This document shows positions 12,029 through 23,514 of a DNA stretch of 64,000 nt, piece by piece. The position numbers and the translations under genes were made by a program. Location: assembly GCF_029784165.1 (NCBI RefSeq), contig NC_073696.1, forward strand, positions 240,668,892-240,732,891, in the 5' to 3' direction. The stretch is from Wyeomyia smithii (taxonomy: Eukaryota > Arthropoda > Insecta > Diptera > Culicidae). A model generated the notes under the pieces. It made no database searches and was not told where the DNA came from. It saw nothing but the letters and a program-made list of their open reading frames with translations. Positions within the stretch are counted from its first letter, which is position 1. Every line of letters starts with the position of its first letter.

Positions 12029-12232
12029 ACATGTCATATGATACATACAGCATGTCACACGTAAGATGTAACATGTAACATTACATGTAACACAATATGT
12101 TATATATTACATAATATTTCACATGTTACATTTTTTGTGTTACATTACGTGTAACATGTTACATATCACGTGTGACATGTACAAAACAAGTGTCATGTTA
12201 ATCATCACATGTAATATGCTACATGTACATAG
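12029..12232. repeat. Degenerate ACATGTAACATG simple repeat
   Basis: The stretch is built from variants of ACATGT, GTAACAT and TGTTACA, so it is partly self-complementary. It is low-complexity DNA, non-coding, and its two small open frames are artefacts of the repeat. Confidence 0.7.
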
Positions 12233-12918
12233 ACAACTCTGTTCCCAAACCAAATGGTTATTCTGTTTCGAACGAAATTTCAATACGGTAACAACGGTCG
12301 ATTTTTCGAAATTTTCTTAATTTCCCAACTTCAGCTTCTTAAGTAGATGCGGTTTATGCAAAAAATCTATTTTCGAAAAAAAAATGGTCTCTATACCACT
12401 CTGTTCCGCAACGGCTCAATTAAGCTACTGGGAAAATAATTTCCCCTAAGACCAATATCGTATCACTCTCTACTTGTGTCCCATTCCTAGCACACCTCCA
12501 ACAACGACACACACACTACCTTGTGGGAGTTATACTAGACTTAAAATGTATTCATAACACATTTTATATAATGAAATTAGTTCGTAAAGTACTTAAGGAT
12601 CTGAGTTTTGTAAAATTTAAATGACATATAGACTTCTGAAAAAAAAAACACAAGAATTTTTTTTCGAGTTGCTTGAATTTTAAGACTTTGTACCCTGATT
12701 CACTGCGGCTCCTGATTGCGTGCGCTTCCTATTAAAATGCTTGTCGTTTCACTGGAAAATTAATATTTCAATGAAGGAATGACAACCAGAAATGACGAAA
12801 TGGTAAAATTAGTATATTTATGTGTTTACAAGTTGAACCTTCCCAGGAAGAATTGTTTCAAAATCTTCTTTTTCTCTACTATATAAAAAAGGAATTCTGT
12901 AACGCTTGATCACATTGA
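12233..12918. other. Non-coding spacer
   Basis: There is no open frame of interest and no recognisable element ends. The sequence is AT-rich throughout. Confidence 0.4.
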
Positions 12919-13320
12919 CATTTGAGGAAAAATAACAGGTATCTGATTACTAAAACTCGAAATATTCACAAAACTACATGAAACATGCAAAATCATCTTT
13001 TTATGCTCGATTTGTCTCTAAATCAAAGTTCGAAGCTATGACACGTGGTTCTTTTTTCAAAAAAATGTTTTTTAATGTTCATACAAGACATTTGAGGAAG
13101 AATAATAAGTATCTGATGATTTAGAATGGAGAAATTTCTCACAAAAGCACGGAAACATGCAAAATATGGCCTTTTCTGGCTTAATTTGTCTCTAAATCAA
13201 AATGCAAAGCGATAACATGTGATTTTTTTTCAATGAAATATTTGTTCATGCTTAGGAAAGCCATTGAGGAGAAATAAGAAGTATCTGATTACTGAAAATT
13301 GAGATATTATTCATAAAACT

Positions 13321-14676
13321 TGTGACCCAATTTTTGCAACGGTCACAATATAATCCTTTGGTCACTGGGTCGGCTATATCGTTACATGTATTTATATTGT
13401 TAATAGTTTAAGTGTTAAAATTTTTGTCAGTAAATGTTTAAGCTAAAATTATTTGTCAATGCTCCATAGTTTTATGTTCGAGTGATGTTTAGTTTTTGCT
13501 TAATTGCCACGGGTGGTGTCATTAGAGTTAAGGTTTGTAAATATTTGATTCACTTGGTCAAACATCAATTTCTCTATTTAATATTATATATATTAATATT
13601 TGCGTTTCTCGTTATTTATCTAACAAAAATATGATGTTAAAAATCAATTAAATAAATTTTCATGCAAGTAAATTTAAAATAAAACAATATATATTGATAA
13701 GACGAAACAAGCGTTAGTATACAAAAAAATGCATGTGCTCTAAAATTAAAATATAATTCTATATTCAACCCTGACACCAACCCAAACAAAAATGATAAAA
13801 AAATTGTAAACCCTTAAACTCTGATACGGCGAAAAAGACAGGGCGGTGCGATGCGAGGCAGGGAGGGTCTGCGATGGAAAGCGGACTGTTAAGGGATAAA
13901 AGAGGGCGGACAACAGGTTTTCGCTCTCTTGATAATGTTCCACCCGGAGGTGTAAGTTGTGTGTGGCTAATCAAGGCAAGTGATTCGACAACGTTAGTGT
14001 CGTGTGTCTAATAGTGGCTCGAAAACGCCATTTCGTTCGCTGGCGGCAGCTATACGCTATTTTGGACATCAAGCCGGTGCAACCAACCGGTGGGAAGAAG
14101 TTCGTTGTGCCCGCAACGCCTCCGGGTGAATTGGCTGCTCGTCATTAGGCCAATATTCGTCAGTGAGTCCAGCTATCATCGGCCGTTCGTCATCAGGCCA
14201 AGACTGGCTGAAAATTCGAGATTTCCTGTACCTGAAGCGGGACGCCGCCGCTGCGTCCGTTACATCACGAAGACAACTTCGACGACGAGCACCGATCATC
14301 GTTCCAGAGTCCCCTCGCATCCTTTCAGTCGACCAACCAGCCAAGCAGCCAACAGCACGCGGTGTGCGGAAACAACGATTTTCCGTCAATATGCGCAAGT
14401 AAAATTTACCCTACTTACTAACAATATTGTTTAAAACAAATAGTTTAAAATAAATTATGTCTGGTCTAGTAACGATATTTAACTGTTTTTTCTAAGTTCT
14501 TTGCTTGTTTCCGCTTAAAATAATCGTTAAATTTTCGCTCAGTGACCATAGGTGGGTTGAAAGTCCGCCCAGTAAATTATCCACCAGGAGACCAAAAGTG
14601 ACGACCCAGAGCGGGCAAGAATTCGAGTCGCGAAAGTGAACGAGAAATTGTAGTAGAAGTTACTCAAAACGTAACA
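13321..14676. mobile_element. Solo LTR, 1,356 bp, TG...CA, 4 bp TSD
   Basis: The insert starts TGTGACCC and ends GTAACA. It is flanked by AACT on both sides (13317-13320 and 14677-14680). After removal, the surrounding tandem unit reads through in register (ATAAAACT then ACGTAAAGTATGC, against ACAAAACTACATGAAACATGC in another unit). The 4 bp duplication and TG/CA ends fit a Ty3/gypsy-type LTR left by LTR-LTR recombination. A TATA-like GATAAAAG is at 13895 and AATAAA at 14449, consistent with plus orientation. Short open frames at 13.7-14.4 kb are not retroelement protein domains. Confidence 0.78.
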
Positions 14677-14757
14677 AACTACGTAAAGTATGCAAAATCA
14701 TGACTGTTTATGCTTCGTTTGCTTCTAAATCCAAATTCAATACTCAATACTACAATT

Positions 14758-14848
14758 TTTATTCTCGCTTATTTTCCGTCGGTCTATTTCCGCCACTGTT
14801 GTGGCCAATTACCGACGCCCAGGGAGGCGACTCCACACTACATACCAC
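14758..14848 (-). mobile_element. 91 bp retroposed fragment with 11 bp TSD
   Basis: ATACTACAATT is repeated exactly at 14747-14757 and 14849-14859, and the sequence between is foreign to the tandem array. On the minus strand it ends AATAAGCGAGAATAAA just before the duplication, which looks like a short A-rich 3' end. That suggests LINE-type target-primed insertion of a small RNA or a heavily 5'-truncated LINE. The parent sequence is not recognised. Confidence 0.7.
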
Positions 14849-14953
14849 ATACTACAATTACTGATATGTGATTTTTTTTTTCATTTAAATGTTTGTGTTT
14901 ATTCAGGAAAGACATTTGAGGAAAAATAGAAAGTATTTGATTGCTAAAAATTG

Positions 14954-15370
<417 letters not shown>

Positions 15371-15539
15371 AAAACTATCGCGAGGCACCCGATTTCCGTG
15401 CAGATACTCATTTCGTGCACTTCGTGTGAGAATGATATGAAAAAAAAATCAAATATAAGAAGATTTTTTAAAAAAAGTGTTTGAAGATGATATTTTGGCT
15501 TTCTCCTAGAAAGGTATAGCAATCACTTGCAAAACCGGA

Positions 15540-16460
15540 AGTATAAAAGTGCTCCAAAGGGCACTCACTTTTCTCAGAGATGGCTGGACCGATTTTCATG
15601 AAATCAATTGTAAATCTAAGGTCTTGTTATCCCATAAGACCCTATTCAATTTTATTGTAATCGGATTTTTAGTTTCGAGGTTATGTATCAAAATGTAAAA
15701 ATCATGAAACATTATTATCTCGAAAACTACACAACTGATTTTAACAAAACTGGTTTCAAAAGAACGGGCTACCTAAAAAATCCTTAACTTTTGAATTTTA
15801 TAAAGACTGAACTTGTGGTTTAAAAGCTATGAAAAGAAACGTGTTCCGAAGACTGTTTAAGCACACCCATGTTTCTCAGAGATGGCTGAACCGAATGAAA
15901 TCATTATCAAATGGAAGGTCTAATTGTCCCTTAAGACCCTATTGATTTGTTTTGCAATCGGATTTACTTTGCCTGTTATGTTCTAAAATATGAAATCCAG
16001 CTATGAAAAGAAACATATTCCGAAGACTACTTGGACTCACTTTTCGAAGAGATGGCTGAACCGATTTCCACAAAATTAGTGTCAAATGAAAGGTCTAGCT
16101 GCCTCATAACACCCTATTGAATTTCATTGTAATCGAACTGTATCTGCGTCTGTAATGTACCGAAATGTGAAAATCACGAAACTTCATTATATCAGAAACT
16201 ACACAACCGATTTGATCAATATCATCATCAGATGAGCGGGTTAGTTAAGGGTTAACTGATGAATTATGATTGAACACGTGGTTTCAAAGTTTGGCTGCCC
16301 TATACGTTCCCATTTCATTTGATTATAATCGAACTTAAGCAACCGTTATGTTTTAAATTGTTATTAAAACAACGAAAGTCTATTATCTCAAAGATTACAC
16401 GACTTATTTGAACATAACTAGTGTCATGCGAACGAGTCATCTCTCAAACTTACAAATAAC
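15540..16460. repeat. Diverged satellite with AGAGATGGCTGAACCGA landmark
   Basis: The block AGAGATGGCTG(G/A)ACCGA recurs at 15576, 15878 and 16048. Each is followed by AAATGRAAGGTCTA-like and CCCTATTGAATTT-like blocks. Blocks such as TATCTCGAAAACTACACAAC also recur around 15720, 16190 and 16380. Spacing is irregular (about 300 and 170), so this is an old tandem array with internal deletions. It is non-coding. Confidence 0.7.
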
Positions 16461-17789
16461 AAACTTCATAACAATTTGATATGTGGCTCAAAAGTTACGG
16501 AAAGAAAAGAAATTCAAAGACTGTTTAAAACTATGCTTTGATCGATATATGTGGCCTCAACATAATTTAAATGTGGTATCGTACTATTTTGACGTTCCCG
16601 GTGATTAAATTGTTCGAAATTGAGAGTCATTTCGCTATTTCTTAAGCTGGCTTAATCTATTTTTACAAATAATAAGTTTGAATGAGTAGGGCTGGGTATG
16701 ACCGCTAGGTGGATTAATTTAGGTTTGTATACAGAAAAACACCCTAAATTTTTTTTGAAATTTGTACATATTTTTTCACATTTTAATACGAAGTGCTTGG
16801 GATAAGGAGCTGCACGGAATTAGGACAGCTCACAGCACAGTATCCAAATTCGGAATTTTAATGCTCAATTCGCCTTCATTCACCTGTTTGCAGAAAAACA
16901 AATGTTTTGAATTAGTGCGTGTCAAGCATAAAAATTCTAAATTTCTGATGTTTTCGTAGTTTTGTGAATAGCAAAATATTATAAGATTCAAATTTTTTAA
17001 CTTTAAAATAACATTTTAGATCTGGTTCTCTACCCTCTGGGCATTTGGAACCACGTTTTTAGAAATATCTATATTTGGAGGTGTTCGACTAGTTTGGGCT
17101 ATATTTCAAAAACCAGAAATTGCCATCATAGAATTAAAAATGATGTTTGGAGTAAATTTCCGGCTTTTGAACATTATCCAGTTTTCCAGAAACCAATAGT
17201 TATCATACTAGTTCCGTCATACCAAATTCGAAAATAGCCAAATTGAATGGTATTTGCCTTTGGGTATCAATCCCGATTCTGATGATATCCATCTTAAATG
17301 GTATTGGGTCATTCTACAGCCGAATATACACCAGGAACGAAAGGAATAATATCAATTAGATCAACTGCATTATGGAATTTCATATTTGTATATACAATAA
17401 GATAAAATAAATAGTTGAAGAAGAAGATTGTAGCTGGTAATTCGAGTTCTTTGTACAGTACGATATTTACTAATTTCCGAAAAGCAGGTTTATTTTTTCC
17501 AAATAGTTTATTTGAAACGGAACAATATAATCTAATGTTCAACGGAGCCAAACAACCAGGAGTAGTCTATATGGAGAGAATTTTTTTAAAAGGTAAAAAC
17601 TTGAACAAATTTTCTCAGAGACTGAATGTAGTGTTTTTCAGAAACAATTTGCATTGAAGTGCTCTGATAGTTGGAATTCGACAAGCCACCACATTTGTAC
17701 AAATGAACAAATAAACGATAAAATAAGACGAATGAAAAAAGCGTATACTATATAATATGATGAAAAAAGAAGTTTGCCTAGTCCGTCGT
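16461..17789. other. AT-rich spacer, no gene recognised
   Basis: Open frames at 16762-16959, 17309-17551 and 17415-17657 overlap on opposite strands or lack any domain. No element termini were found. Confidence 0.4.
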
Positions 17790-17912
17790 TATGATTGTGG
17801 ATGTGTGTAACGTATTTCTTCTATTACTTCCGCTTTCCGTCTAAATTACCTAATGTTTGTCAAATCGAATAGTAGAATGACAACCAGCAACGAGACTAGC
17901 ACATACACTAAG
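17790..17912 (+). pseudogene. Remnant 5' end of a third BTB-family gene
   Basis: The 87 bases before an ATG at 17877 match the upstream region of the intact BTB gene at 10304. The first codons (MTTSNETST) match its start (MATTNKTSV). Homology stops after about 12 codons, where a CGCGGTTTCCGGAATTTA-type minisatellite begins at about 17917. The rest of the gene is gone. This shows that the BTB unit was once present in at least three copies within ~9 kb. Confidence 0.65.
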
Positions 17913-17916
17913 GTCG

Positions 17917-18037
17917 CTTTTTGCGCGGTGTTTTTTTTTACGCGGTTTCCGGAATTTACGCAGTTTTTTTTACGTGGACTCCGGAATCTACGGGGTTTTT
18001 TCACGCGGATTCCGGAATTTACGCGGGTTCCGGATTA
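17917..18037 (+). repeat. TTTACGCGGATTCCGGAA minisatellite
   Basis: About four imperfect ~27 base units combine TTTACGCGG, a T run, and ATTCCGGAA. The same family appears in the opposite orientation at 35410-35586. It begins exactly where the third BTB copy breaks off. Confidence 0.8.
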
Positions 18038-18721
18038 CGTAACACTAAAAATCTAGATTTCAGAATTCCTCCCCCCTCCTATGTAACGATGAGTAACGTT
18101 CGATGACTCCCTCCCCTAAAATTACGTAACGCTGGACAACCGGAACTTCCTCTTCTAAATTTGCAATTTTGAGCAAACATCACAGTTACGTAACGGTCTC
18201 AACTCCCCTCTTTACCCTCTGTATAACTATAAGTACTATAAGTAACGCAGACTTAACCCCCCTCCCCCCTTTCATGCGTTACGTAATTTGTGTACGACGC
18301 CTTACGGTTAGTAGTCAGTTATGTAAAATCTGTAGGTTTGTGTCTCCTGATACGGTGGAATGATCACTAGCGAATGGACCATGCGGCCTTGTGCTCGACG
18401 GAGATGATAAAACAAATGATGGTTGGTACTAAATGAGATTTGTGTATGAAACAGTTCGCATATTGCACCCGCAGAGTGTTTCCTATGGGATGAATTTAAA
18501 CACTGGGGTGAACCGTTACTTGTTCCTAATAGTCTATGGAATAGACTTCTGTCAAATAGAAAATACTCAAAATATTTGAATTATTTCTCAAGGTTGTATA
18601 ATATAAATGTTCCGACACTTTGGTTCACCAACTACCAAATGTTTCTACTACTATTGCTAGGTAATTTACATCAAAACGTACGTTTAGTCTATACGTTTAT
18701 TTTTTTCACGTCAAAAATAGA
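18038..18721. promoter_or_regulatory. Spacer and upstream region of the broken BTB copy
   Basis: Pyrimidine-rich runs (around 18070-18270) are followed by AT-rich DNA. The last ~45 bases before the 18722 ATG should hold the 5' UTR of that copy, but similarity to the upstream of the intact gene is weak here. No TATA box is obvious. Confidence 0.35.
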
Positions 18722-19852
18722 ATGGCGTCCAGCAGTATCGAACCAGCAACTAGCGATGGATCCTGTTCTGATTGGCAATCATCACTTCTTGACAGCACGG
18801 CCCGTTTGACGTATCTGTACGAGAGTAAAATATGGACTGACGTGGAATTTATGGTCGGGCAAGAGCCAACCGCTAAAGAAAAAATTTCCGCGCATAGGTT
18901 CGTTCTTGCGATGTCGTCCGCTGTCTTTGAGATTATGTTCAAAGGAAAATTCACAGAACGCGATGATACAATGATTAATGTACCGGATATGGATCCGGCA
19001 ATATTCGAAAAACTTCTCAGGTAATCAAACTTACATACTAAACTTGTAACTTTCCTCATTTAACCAGAATAGTGACTGAATCTTGATTGTTATTTTCTAG
19101 ATATATTTATACCAACAATGATGGCCTTACAACAGTGGACGAAGCATTTTCACTATGGGGCTCAAAAGTATATGTTGAATGGTTTAACAGAGCGCTGCAT
19201 TGAGTTCATTAAATCAGGACTTAAATCTCAAAACGTTTGCAGAGCGTTTGAGTTCGCCAAATTTTACGATAAAACTGATCTCGCAATAACATGCATAGAG
19301 TTTATGCAAAATCATACGCGCGATGTGATCAATGAAAAATCTTTCATTTTTTGCGCTTTAAGTACAGTTGTTACTATATTCGAACAAGATCAATTATCTA
19401 TCAATTCGGAGTTGGACCTTTTTTGCGCTTTAGAACGATATGCTGTGTATTACAATCAACTGTCAGATATTTAAAAAAACGAGAACGAAAACGAGAAGAA
19501 ATCGAAAAACTGATCGAAAAAATTAGAAACCGGTTCATTCAGTTCTTCATTGACGAAGTTTGCTAAACATACAACTCAGCAGAAAATACCTGTAATTCGT
19601 GATGCGCTTAAACATATTCGCTGGTTATCTTTACCGGCGTCTGAGGTAGCACCTGTGTTTTCGAAAACTGACTTATTAACGGAATCAGAAAAATTGAGTA
19701 TCTTGTTGAATATTTGTTCAACTGAGTCGGCTCTGGGAATGCCACTGGGCTTCACTAGAGTTAAAGAAGTTCGATCGAAGAAGTACTGTTCATTTTGCAG
19801 AAAGTGTTTGCCCAATGCGTCAAACCGTTGTGGATGTGGAAGATCCTATTAG
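18722..19852 (+). pseudogene. Broken BTB/BACK paralogue of the 10304 gene
   Basis: Exon 1 (18722-19020) and the start of exon 2 (19101) keep the gene's splice site, with an 80 nt intron (GTAATC...TTTTCTAG) at the same codon as in the intact copy. The BTB (YESKIWTDVEFMVG, AHRFVLAMSSAVF) and BACK-like parts (FEFAKFYDK) are clear. About 15 codons into exon 2 there is a net 5-base deletion near 19143-19160 that shifts the frame. Further on, in the shifted frame, two stops lie at 19472-19474 and 19511-19513, in a Lys/Glu-rich stretch with no counterpart in the intact copy. The Cys-rich end (CSFC...CGCG) survives. An AATAAA lies at 20152. It is most likely a pseudogene; splicing around both lesions would be needed to save it. 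Confidence 0.8.
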
Positions 19853-20453
19853 AACTTTTATTAGGAAAAAAGGAGACCGCTTGTAACTTCACATATATTT
19901 TATCAAATCATTGAAGCAGTGACATCGTTTATGAAATGAGTAGTCTGAAATCAGTGCTTTTTTTAATTATTCTAATCATTTGTTCTGAAAAAAAAATATC
20001 TTAAGGAACAAAGTTATAAGCTAGAACATGTCGATAATTTCTTATTTTTTTGTAATAGTAGTTTAGTAATTATCACAAGAATGTAAAAATGCAGGTTACA
20101 TGCGTTACTGCTCAACACTTTATTGTATCTCGAAACTGTTAAAAATTCATTAATAAACTTGATTGATTTTTTCTCATTGTGTATAAATCAAATAAAATTC
20201 GAAAACAGACCCTTTTTTCTTTAATTTTATCATAGCTCATCTTCCTAAATGCATCCATTTTCTAGTTAGAGGGTTAGGGCCCCTAACCCTCTAACTAGAA
20301 ACATTTTCCAGCCTCCAATATTCATTCCCTTTCAGACATATAAAGTCAAGTTTCCCTGTAATTTTTTTTTGGCAGATAAATACCTCTCGTTGACAATTAA
20401 CAATGGAATCCTTTTTTTGCACTATGATTTCTGTTTCTTTCCCAGAGCTGAGA
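19853..20453. other. 3' flank of the BTB copy; 43 bp palindrome
   Basis: AT-rich spacer. At 20259-20301 there is a palindrome with two 21-base arms around a single C (centre GTTAGGGCCCCTAAC). A pyrimidine tract and AG at 20431-20445 form a good splice acceptor just before the USP7-like exon. Confidence 0.6.
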
Positions 20454-21829
20454 ATGGAGGATTGTCTGTATGATCCGGGCCGCTCTGAGGCAACCCTGAG
20501 CTTAAAGTAGAAAATATGACAAGGCTGGATGAAATAATCTCACCTGCTCACTATGTTAGGTACCTGCCTTGGAAAATAGTAGTTAAGAAATCAAATAATG
20601 ATAGTGAATTGAGCGTTTACCTATGGTGCGATGGTGACGAGAAAAATAAAAACTGGAAATGCTCAGCATCCGTCGAATTACGGCTGCTTTCTGTACTACC
20701 CCAGATAAATACTTTTGTGCGCAAATACGTACACACTTTTGATTGTAAAGAATCCGACTGGGGTTATGACGATTTTCTAAAGTGGGATGACGTCCTACGC
20801 CCGAGTTGTGGTTTTATTCTGAATGATACCATTACCGTGGAAGTGCACATTTTGGCTGATCCTTCCCAAGGTATTCCCTGGGATTCAAAACAACGTACCA
20901 GTTTTGTAGGAATGAAAAAACAAGTAGCCAACTGCTACATGGTTTCGCTTCTACAAAGCCTTTATTTCAATAAAAAACTGAAAATGGCGGTTTACAACAC
21001 ATCAACCAGTCGCAATTCAACTGCTTCCGTTTTGCGAAAAATATTCCAAGATTTGCGAACTATGATCCAACCTGTCGAAACGAAGATGTTGGTCCAACAT
21101 TTATGTTTAGATGCATTTGACTCACCAATGAAACATGATGCTCGAGAGTTACTTCAAGTGCTTGTCGACAAACTATGGATTGATATGGAGGAAACCATTT
21201 CTGGTCTATCTGAGGGCGAAATGATAACATACATTAAATGTTTAGAGGTGGATTACACCAGCAATCGCACAGAAAAATTCCGTGACATTCAGCTGAACAT
21301 TAAGGGAAAGAAAAACATCATGAAGTGATTCAAGGATTATATCACCACGGAAATCCTAGATGAGGATAACAAATATGAGGCGGGTGAATTTGGCTTGCAG
21401 GCCGTGGAGAAAAGAGTTCTGTTCAGAAAACTTCCTCCGGTTCTGCATTTGCACCTGATGCGCTTTCAGTACGATCCGATTACAAAGAGTTCCGTGAAGT
21501 ACAATGGGCGTTTCGAGTTCTATGAGAGGATCAATCTTGATTCATTTTTGGAGAATCCGGAAGACACTCCAGCGATGTATCTCTTGCAAGCCGTCCTGGT
21601 GCATTCTGATGAGTCCAATTCCAGTGATTCTGATCCCCATGGTGGACGCTATGTTGCGTACATAATTCCAAAAAACAATGGCAAGTGGTATAAATTCGAA
21701 GATGAAATAGTACACTGCTGCTCAGCAAAGGCAGCTATCGAACAGAACTATGGCGGATGCGATAAAAATGGCGATAGTATTGCGTACATGTACGTACGAG
21801 AATCGGTAGCTCATCAGGTGTTGGAAGAT
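20454..21829 (+). pseudogene. USP7-like deubiquitinase exon, degenerate
   Basis: The reading matches USP7: a start block MEDCLYDPGRSEAT, then a MATH/TRAF-like domain (YVRYLPWKI ... KESDWGYDDF), then the ubiquitin-protease core (GMKKQVANCYMVSLLQ, PPVLHLHLMRF, GGRYVAYI, YVRES). Lesions: a one-base frameshift near 20502-20507, since the downstream frame resumes as VENMTRL; and an in-frame TGA at 21326-21328. Of the catalytic triad, Cys survives (codon at 20933), His is Arg (21647) and Asp is Glu (21698). About nine extra residues sit before the GGR motif. The segment is flanked by an acceptor (TTTCTTTCCCAG, to 20445) and a donor (GTAAGT from 21830), where USP7 similarity stops. It therefore looks like a duplicated genomic exon and not a fully spliced retrocopy. 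It is unlikely to be an active enzyme. Confidence 0.85.
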
Positions 21830-22014
21830 GTAAGTATTTTTTTGACTGGCAAATGGCGTATTTGGAGTCGTGCAAAAAAGGATCGCGTTTTCAAAGATTC
21901 AATTATACTACTTGATTTAGTCAACTTACAAATTCTAAAAAGACAGCCAACCCGTTTCCAATTTAGTGACTACAAACAGCCACTTATCTACAATTAATGA
22001 TGAACAATAACACT
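21830..22014 (+). other. Flank after the USP7-like donor
   Basis: The frame stays open to 21997 but the sequence no longer resembles USP7 after the GTAAGT donor at 21830, so this is read-through into former intron. A large repeat begins at about 22015. Confidence 0.55.
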
Positions 22015-23510
22015 GTGCTACAAATGAAAAAAAAAAAAAATGCAAGAACTTCTGAAGTGACCTAGTGTAGCTTTTAGGTCTTGTTGAGTGTAATATTCGC
22101 TCATACTAGAAATTTTCCAAACACCTCCAAAGTCTGAATTTATGGTCAAAATATGGTTTTTGGACCTCAGTTGATAATTTTTTTTTAACTCAGTCATTTC
22201 TTTTCGGGTTTCAATTGATTTTTTTCGGTGATTTTTTCGGATTCGGATTCGGATTGATTTTTTCACCGAAAAAAATCAATTGAAACCCGAAAAGATTAAA
22301 GTTACGGTGATTCGAACCCGGAGAACACTCAGTCATTTCTCAACCGATTTTCAATATTCAAGCAGTTTTGGAAAGAGGATAAATAGAGCTTCCAAAACAT
22401 TCACTGGTTTGTACTAATATCACTAAAACAGGTTGAGTTATTTGAGTTTTAATAAAAAATTTAGATTTTTTCACGAAATTTTTCAACTTAATTTGAAATT
22501 TGACACCTGTTTTTTGTGAGAAAGATACTCAAAATACACTGAAATTTTGAAATTATATTTAATGACGAATCAAACAAAAGTGGTTTTGTGAAAATCGGTG
22601 AATATTTGGCTGAGTTATTTTTTTTTTAAGAAAACCAAATTTTTGGCTTCTATCCCACAATTATTTCGCGGTGCTACAAATGGTTAAAAACGCAAGAACT
22701 TCTGAAGTGACCTAGTGTTGGTTGTAAGTCTTGTTGTGTGTAACATTCGCTCTTACTAGAGATTTCCCAAATACCTCTATAATTTGAAGTTATGGTTAAA
22801 ATACGGTTTTTGGACCTCAGGGCATACATATTTACATATTTTACATTTCTCAACCGGTTTGCAATATTTAAGCAGTTTTGGAAAGAAGATAAACAGAGCT
22901 TTCAAAAAATTTACAGGTTTGTACTAATATCACTAAAACATGTTGGGTTATTTGAGTTTAAATAAAATTTATAAGATTTTTTCACACAATTTTTTAACTT
23001 AATTTGAAATTTGCCACCTATTTTTGTTAGAAAGAAACTACAAATACATTACAATTTTGGAAGTATATTCAATAAAGACTCAAACAAAAGTGGTTTTGTG
23101 AAAATCGGTGAATATTTGGCTAAGTTATAGATTTTTTAAGAAAACCAGATTTTTTGGCATCTAACACACAATTGTTTCGCGGTGCTACAAATGGTAAAAA
23201 ATGCAAGAGCTTTTGATGTGACCTAGTGTGGGTAATAGCTCTAGTCAAGTGTTAATAGCGCGAATACTTGAAGTTTTTCAAATACCCCTAAAATTTGAAG
23301 TTATGGTCAAAACCCAGTTCTTAGACCTTAGCTCCCATTTTTATGTATAACTCGGTTATTTTACAACTGGTTCTTTTTATTCTCGCCGTTTCAGAAAGGC
23401 AAAAAATATTACTTTAAAAACATATAAATATGTCTATAGAGTTTACCTATAAGTTTGATTCGTCATTGAATATACCTTCGAAGTTTTAGTGTGTTTGTAG
23501 TAGCTTTCTC
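22015..23510 (+). repeat. Three direct copies of a ~515 bp repeat
   Basis: Units start with GTGCTACAAATG at 22015, 22671 and 23182. Each continues with GAAGTGACCTAGTGT, a TTGAAGTTATGG-type block, a TTTTTGGACCTCAG-type block and a CAGTTTTGGAAAGA block. The third copy is truncated. The first is longer only because of the 22202-22326 insertion plus its duplication; removing 139 bases gives ~517, against 511 for the second. A fourth copy lies inverted at 23777-24078. Confidence 0.85.
22202..22326 (-). mobile_element. 125 bp hairpin insertion with 14 bp TSD
   Basis: ACTCAGTCATTTCT flanks the insert exactly (22188-22201 and 22327-22340). The inverted repeat copy at about 23909-23945 shows the uninterrupted site. 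The insert carries perfect 32 bp inverted arms at 22200-22231 and 22263-22294 around a 31 nt loop of GGATTC repeats. Just beyond, on the minus strand, sits a B-box-like GGGTTCGAATCACC. A tRNA-like B box, long target duplication and small size suggest a short polymerase III-type retroposon, but no A box or A-tail is evident. Confidence 0.75.
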
Positions 23511-23514
23511 ACAA

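Noticed and set aside
20259..20301. TTAGGG/CCCTAA as telomeric repeat
   Set aside because: Only one unit on each arm of a palindrome and not tandem; dipteran telomeres do not use this repeat in any case.
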